This document shows positions 33,252 through 38,542 of a stretch of 38,542 bases of DNA, piece after piece. Position numbers and translations under genes: made by a program. The notes under the pieces are model-generated. The model was given only the letters and a program-made list of their open reading frames with translations. It was not told where the DNA came from and searched no databases. The stretch comes from Amanita rubescens (taxonomy: Eukaryota > Basidiomycota > Agaricomycetes > Agaricales > Amanitaceae), in contig WION01000505.1 of the NCBI GenBank assembly GCA_015039365.1, forward strand, positions 1-38,542, in the 5' to 3' direction. The first letter of the stretch is position 1. Every line of letters begins with the position of its first letter.

Positions 33252-33871
33252 TCAGAACTAGGACCATTGTCAACTTATGCTAAGCGGACACAATGTACAT
33301 CGATATACTCACCCTCAGTGGTGTGAAAAACCATTGGTTCTTGCCGCTCTGATATCTCTCCTCTAGTAACTTCTTGACGTTTTTCTTGGCATCTTCTCGT
33401 TGTGATGGCTCCTTGAAGGTGTCTGCGGACAAGATGTTTTTCAACCCTTCAAGTTCAAGCGCATAACGTGTCGGGAACAGATGGGAGTAGTTGATTATCT
33501 GCAAAGAGAAGCTGTTAATAACTCCAAGCGACACAAAAAAATACTATATACCTTGATGAAGGGCTTGACCTTGCTACGTCTCGCAACCTTTTTCTGACCC
33601 ATGCGTCTCGTCACCTTTCTTGGGTAACGCTCGATGCCAGCAACAATTGCATGGGGGTATGCCCGCGGTTTCTTGGACTCATCTATCTGCTTGATAACGA
33701 CGACCTTCTTGCCGGCGTGACGGCCTTGCAACACAATTGCTACCTACACGCGTCGTTCATCGATTTTGCGGGTACAAAACAGGAAATGACGGCACCTTGC
33801 CCGGTTTGAATACTGGAATAGAGTGAGCTATATCTTGGCATAAACTGCATCATAGGCGCACCTTTGACCAT
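33252..33871 (-). CDS. RPL27: 60S ribosomal protein eL27
   Basis: Five exons, 33871-33862 (10 bases), 33812-33796 (17), 33743-33552, 33498-33313 and 33257-33252 (6), 136 residues, exactly the usual length. It reads [20 protein letters not shown], then [54 protein letters not shown] and [10 protein letters not shown]. The first two exons together hold only nine codons. The last exon holds Phe and the stop and is needed to give the conserved LRF end; reading into the intron would give a different tail. Introns are 49-55 bases. A cytosolic large-subunit protein. Confidence 0.95.
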
Positions 33872-34487
33872 CTTGAAGTTGTCGATGAGCTAGTTGTATA
33901 CGGATGTCACTCAGAGGATTGCACGGCAGTTTCCGAGGGGCTTGCTAGTTGGAAAATAAGGTTTCGGACGATTGCCGGAAATCGAGATCCTATCGGAACA
34001 ATGTTCGGATACTAAGTAAGTTAGTAAATGACTTAACATCAACATCTTACGTCGTTTGATGCGCTTTGATGCGGTCGACAAGGACACAAGGCTAGAGCAA
34101 ATTGCGCTCCATATTCATCTAAATTTTTTTTCTTGTCTATCAATGTGAACAGTCCTTTGTTGTTGGTGCCATTGCCGGGGCTCATAGACTACGCATTATA
34201 CTGACTGTTCGAGTCCATGGAAAACAGCTATTCACATTCCTGTGTCGATAGAACAACTGTCCAAACACAAGGGTTTAAAAGTCTATATTATTTGGTAAAG
34301 TCCAGATGGTAAAGGAGTGAACCATCAGGTAGCTATTGGTAAAAGAGAGACCAAAAAAAATTTGGCGGTGGTATCAACAGTTCATGGCCGAGAATCATCA
34401 AATAGAGCAAGGGTAAAGAACAGAGGTTATAGCGGAAAAGGAGCAGACAGCAGTTCGAAGCGAAGCGCCTGGACAGAAATTCCTCTA

Positions 34488-35078
34488 TTACAGAACGTTG
34501 ACTATACGACGTCGGCGTTAACTTTGCATAATTTAATTAATGGAAGGAGTACTTACTGGGTGAGCAACCAATCACGATAAGGCCATTGAAGTTGTCATGG
34601 TCGCAACAGGCAACTTGAGCAGTGCTAAGTTGAGAGAAAAAGAATCAGGATTCACGTGTCATGTTCCCTTTGTAACACGAAACTCACCAGCCACCACCGC
34701 CAAGGAGACTCGCGAGCGGGGTGCACCCTAAGCCAACTGGGACATTGACACCCGGTAAGAGTGCATTGATGGAAGAGGCAATCGTTTCAACGAAGGGGTC
34801 CGAAGTCGTGGATAAAGTGTCACAGCATTGTTGGCTGCCAGTGCTGCAGGTGGAAGGAGGTGTGCTAGAGGGTTTATGATGATGGGCAGCTGGTTTACTA
34901 CTACTCAGTTTCGAGCAACACCAGAAATATGCAGATACTTGCAGTCGGTACCCGTGGCCCTTCGAACGGGAGGCAGAGGGTTCAAACCGCGAGCTAAACG
35001 CTGGCCATTGGTTTCGGTTGCACCAACGGTGACAACAATAGCGGCGAAGAACGCAAAAAGGAATGCAGCGAATTTCAT
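34488..35078 (-). CDS. Class I hydrophobin
   Basis: Four exons, 35078-34939, 34864-34688, 34624-34557 and 34501-34488, 132 residues. A secretion signal (MKFAAFLFAFFAAIVVTVGA) comes first. The eight hydrophobin cysteines are at 53, 60, 61, 94, 106, 112, 113 and 126, a spacing C-x6-CC-x32-C-x11-C-x5-CC-x12-C, squarely class I. The end is VIGCSPINVL, the common family ending. An extra Cys at 46 precedes the standard set. The region before the first Cys is hydrophilic and Arg-rich. The protein is secreted and assembles into amphipathic rodlet films on hyphae or fruit bodies. Introns are 74, 63 and 55 bases; the last exon holds only 14 bases. Confidence 0.93.
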
Positions 35079-35163
35079 CTCTACCAAACGAAGGGAGTCG
35101 AAAAGACGAGTCGGCGAAAGAGGGAGAAAGTTGGAAACTTATGGGGGCTCAGAATAGAGTTTT

Positions 35164-35185
35164 TCTTATATATAGATTTATATAG
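35164..35185 (-). promoter_or_regulatory. TATA-box region of the hydrophobin gene
   Basis: On the minus strand the DNA reads 'gctatataaatctatatata', about 90-105 bases upstream of the hydrophobin ATG. The first part, CTATATAAA, is a good TATA box. Strongly expressed secreted proteins such as hydrophobins often have one. No other gene start in the window has such a clear TATA box. Confidence 0.6.
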
Positions 35186-35199
35186 CGCCGCAGACCACG

Positions 35200-36243
35200 C
35201 CATCTGTCCGAGTTCTCGGCAAATGCTTACGGAAGAAGGGTCAGATCTTGCTACGTACATGGGTGTTAATTCAGAGCCTCAGGTCGCGCCACTTTGCCTA
35301 CCTTGTTCAAAAGACATATACCGCATTCAAAATTCAGCCTGTAGCCAGTAGTCTCTTTTATGAAGTCTTCAAAGCTTCACCCATCATATAGAAGAGGACA
35401 CGGGGATTGTTGCCCGCTGCGGCCCATCCAGTGTCCACACGACATGAAAAAGTTATTATTAGCGTTACTTAACGACTGACATCAATCTCGGACGACCTGC
35501 CTGATCGGGAAAGAATTACTTATTAGTGCATACAGTTACGATATTTGACTTGGCCTCTTTCAGGCCGGTTTTCTCTCATGCTCAATCGGCATTAACATTT
35601 TCTCCCGGACGGCTTCGCTGGCCATGGCTCACTAAGGAACATGCTGACCTGGCATTCAGATTCAATGTGATGGGCTCAAGAAACGGTTTCCGTACCATTA
35701 TTGATGGGAGCGCTCCTCAGAGCGCCACGATTCAGGGTCTTAGTGATGTAAGGTATGTTTGATGCCCTTGGCTTCTCTGCGGCGTTCGGGATACTTGCGG
35801 ATGTTTCAAGTAAAACTGCAAGTCGGCGCCGCACCGTTTTAGACTGTGCTTGAGCTCACGAATATTCCGACTGCTTGCAGACTGGCCCCGACTAAAGTAG
35901 CATCAGCGCTGAACAGGGTAACAATGGCGTGAAGATTATTCTGATGCGCATCATGTGAAATTCCCATTGATTGACAAAGATTCGGGTGCATGTGCTACAT
36001 ATCAACATTCACTCGTCCCCTCAAACAACGGGTTAGATTAAGGTGGCTACAATACGACAACTTGGACGTGCCTTAGTGCGGTGGCTATATTAGCTTCTAC
36101 AAAAAAGAATGCAGTTATTTAAGGAGCGGAGCAGCGCAGGGCCCGAGTGTGTGTGTGAGTATTTGGGGCGTGGGAATTCGGAGTACAGTCACTCACGTCA
36201 GCAAATTTGGCCTTGCACAGCGACCCCAAATTTGTGTGTACGC
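35200..36243. other. Intergenic, shared upstream region of hydrophobin and RPB9
   Basis: A 78-codon open frame at 35526-35762 has no recognisable content. Bases 35710-35725 form a perfect 6-bp stem (gcgctc / gagcgc) with a 4-base loop. Otherwise I see nothing; the length fits a large regulatory region for the hydrophobin. Confidence 0.4.
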
Positions 36244-36827
36244 ATGGTGTGTAATGTAAGGTCTCTTCAGCATATAGATTCTTACAAGGCATCTCACAGG
36301 CATCTTTACACTTCTGCCAAGAATGTAACAACCTACTTTACCCACGGGCCGACCCACAACGTCGCAACATGGTTTATGCCTGTCGTATCTGCCCATATGA
36401 TGAAAATGGAGAGAACAAGTGTGTTTACCGAAATGATCTGTTGAAGGTTACGAAGTAAGTTAGACCTCATCACTGTCCAGTGCCTTTCCTCATTATGGGA
36501 TAGAGAACAAATCGGTGTAATCCAGGATATTGGTTCAGACCCGACGCTGGTGGGTTATCATCTGTCAAAAATACTTCTTCCGTTCCTGACGAGCCGAGCA
36601 GTCTCACTCCAATCTTTCTTGTCCAAATTGCGGTCATGAAGAGTACGCTACCCTCCGTGTTATCAGCTAAAGGCTTATCGCTCATTGCATTCAACCCCAG
36701 TGCTGTCTTCTTTCAGGACCAGTCCAAACGCAAGGAAACGAGGATGATTCTATTCTTTGTTTGCGCCAAGTGTAATCATCCCTTCGTTGATCCTACGCTC
36801 CCACCGGAAAGTACACCCGACTTATGA
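36244..36827 (+). CDS. RPB9: RNA polymerase II subunit RPB9
   Basis: Five exons, 36244-36246 (the ATG alone), 36300-36454, 36504-36549, 36602-36642 and 36701-36827, 123 residues, close to the usual 122. The first zinc ribbon is LHFCQECNNLLYP ... VYACRICPYD (Cys 7, 10, 29, 32); the second is LSCPNCGHE ... FFVCAKCNHPF (Cys 75, 78, 103, 106). The linker KVTKEQIGVIQDI and SDPTL lies between. It acts in start-site choice, elongation and proofreading in the nucleus. The one-codon first exon is an inference: it is the only nearby ATG with a gtgtgt donor and the acceptor at 36299 gives the family start MASLHFCQEC. All other junctions are firm. Confidence 0.88.
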
Positions 36828-37680
36828 CACTTAATCACCGACTCTTATTGGTGCCTTCTTGTTATTGCATCTAATCTGTTTGTCGACTCTTCAGATATCA
36901 TTACATATCTCCGCGGATGGCCTGTATTGCTTTTGTGTGTTTCGGACGAGGGTTCAAAGTAACGCTGGCCAGGGGAGGGAAGGAATACTCGGAGGGCTTG
37001 CAACTTCGAGCCAGACTGTTTGAGGTACCTCAGATCATGTTCTTGAGCATCAGAAATCTAGAATGATCATGTAAACAGATAAAGATAATGCACGATTTCT
37101 GAACTTCTCTGTGAGAGCAGTTGGATAATCGGTGATCCACAGTCAGTGTCCTCCGCTATCGCGAAGTTCTCCATTTATCCATAGGCCATTGAAATGCGGT
37201 CAAAGTGCGGAAACTATAAGAGGGTTCGAACTAAGCCAAATCTTAGAAATGCCGTCGGTCGCAAACGGCAAATGAGCCCGACGGCCTGAGAACTCCCTGG
37301 GCGGATTTCGTGCGGCAACTTATCCCCAGCGAGCGTAGTTAATTGCCTCCTATTATCGCAGAAGGTACGTATATTACCCCTGTCCCCCATCCCGCCCCTT
37401 TTATCCATTAGATTGCTAATCTAAATTTTAGGAAATTGAAATCACTCATCGTCTGAGGCCCATTCAACGGTCGCCGATGTTGGCAAAGCTATTGATTGTG
37501 ACTACAACGAAAAGTCAATTTCTGGTAGGTGACTCGTGCGGGAAGGTTTGATTTTGCCAACCGGATATGAACGGCTTCCTTGTCGGTTTTAGTGGCTTCG
37601 GGCAAGACCATTTACTAATGGCTCATGGACTATACCCCTTATCTGCAGATTGGATGCTAAATATGCGAACTCTCTCTCAG
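36828..37680. other. No gene recognised
   Basis: Short frames only. A few splice-like runs (gtacgt at 37365, ggtaggtg near 37524) have no exon attached that I can support. Confidence 0.35.
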
Positions 37681-37685
37681 GTAAT

Positions 37686-37860
37686 ATATACATCATCATA
37701 GATGAGGCACTTGATCAAGTATATTCGTACTCTCGTGACAGGTATGTTTGGACAGTGTGCGTCTATTTTTTATACATCGTCATAGATGAGGTATGGTCAA
37801 GTATACATATTCGTACTCTCGTGAGAGGTGCGTTTGGACAGTGTGCATCCATTTTTTAGG
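37686..37860. repeat. Two-copy tandem repeat, unit about 87 bp
   Basis: 'tacatcatcatagatgagg' and 'tacatcgtcatagatgagg' open two successive units, which continue with 'tcaagtata', 'ttcgtactctcgtga(c/g)aggt(a/g)', 'gtttggacagtgtgc' and 'attttttA'. The two copies differ at few sites, so the duplication is recent compared with the other repeats in the window. The frame is open through part of it by chance. Confidence 0.7.
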
Positions 37861-38229
37861 TTTACCGCATTTGTTGAATGTTTGCTCTCTACTTCTGGTC
37901 CACAACAATGTGCAAGCGCTCAAGCCAGAGGCCCCTCTGCCAATAGGCTGAACACTGTTAATTCAATGCGTATAGCGTATGTTGGTCCTTGGCATATCTG
38001 AAGCCACCCTCTGTTATCTTCTTCGTGCTGTTTATCATAGCAAAAACGTCTCATTTTACATACACAGCATATATCGGTCTAGCCTGTCATATTAAAGCGC
38101 CCATTCCAGCTTTACACTTCAAAATATCATTCTGTCGCGCTACACTATATCATTGTGACGCCCAGTTCTGAAATCTAAGTGAAATACTAGCCGAAGTGGG
38201 CGTGGCGGCCATCGCCAACTAATAACCTG

Positions 38230-38381
38230 ACGAGTTGCATACCACATTCTATGACATACGCATTTCCGCGCTGAACCTTGCTGCTTGTATCTTCGAAGAT
38301 CTCCGCCGTTACGCCGCAGCTTTCCCGATAACCGGAAATTACCAGAAGAAAGCGGAGGAACGATTCGGCGATGCAGAGTGA
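38230..38381 (+). CDS. Probable C-terminal exon of an unrecognised gene
   Basis: An open frame from about 38230 to the stop at 38379-38381 reads TTFYDIRISALNLAACIFED, then LRRYAAAFPITGNYQ, then KKAEERFGDAE. The composition is clearly protein-like and helical. A TAA lies in frame just upstream (38222), so an acceptor ('cgag' near 38230-38235) must precede it; earlier exons could not be found. Family unknown. Confidence 0.35.
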
Positions 38382-38542
38382 AGCTGTTGCTAGTCCATTG
38401 GGCAGTCTACGCTAATTCAACAGGGCATGGTTGTCACAGAACAAATAAAGTGAACCAGTAAAGGTGGCTGACGATGCCCAGACCCGTATAGATTGGTCGC
38501 CAGCCGGCGGTTCTCCTCTTTCATCACCTGCGACAATCTTTT

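Noticed and set aside
35526..35762. 78-codon plus-strand frame between the hydrophobin and RPB9
   Set aside because: No motif, no splice partners and no other support; it lies in the likely hydrophobin promoter.

Overview
The window reads as nuclear DNA of a filamentous basidiomycete, most likely an agaricomycete. Genes are split by many introns of about 46-60 bases with GT-AG ends. A class I hydrophobin is present, and so are gene families typical of Agaricomycetes: a DUF6698 protein and a Tet/JBP-like 2OG-Fe(II) dioxygenase. All exon maps were made by hand from splice signals, reading phase and family knowledge; no transcript or database was consulted.

Left part, about 1-20,100: gene-poor accessory DNA. 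It holds a relic of a DUF6698 gene (about 580-755), a minus-strand Tet/JBP-like dioxygenase gene whose metal-binding residues look intact (2056-about 3860), and two diverged tandem copies of an unnamed family with a GRF-like Cys pattern (6451-7475, apparently frameshifted, and 7906-8960). A complete eight-exon DUF6698 gene follows (9062-10460), and the rest is short coding-like scraps and at least six families of local repeats. From about 16,963 to 20,075 the DNA almost lacks CpG (three found by eye in 3.1 kb). This is the mark expected of long-term cytosine methylation and deamination, and it stops abruptly where the housekeeping block begins.

Right part, about 20,450-36,830: a compact housekeeping block. 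In order: mitochondrial uL14 (-), a hexokinase-family sugar kinase (+), an unknown Pro/Ser-rich protein (+), ATP synthase gamma (-), eIF2 beta (+), the CAF-1 WD40 subunit (+), an FG nucleoporin of the Nup54/Nup57 type (-), ribosomal protein eL27 (-), a class I hydrophobin (-) and RNA polymerase II subunit RPB9 (+). ATP synthase gamma and eIF2 beta are divergent with only 129 bases between start codons. Several genes use very small coding exons (3, 6, 9, 10, 14, 17 and 27 bases), and eIF2 beta needs a GC-AG intron.

The last 1.7 kb holds a two-copy tandem repeat and the probable C-terminal exon of an unrecognised plus-strand gene.
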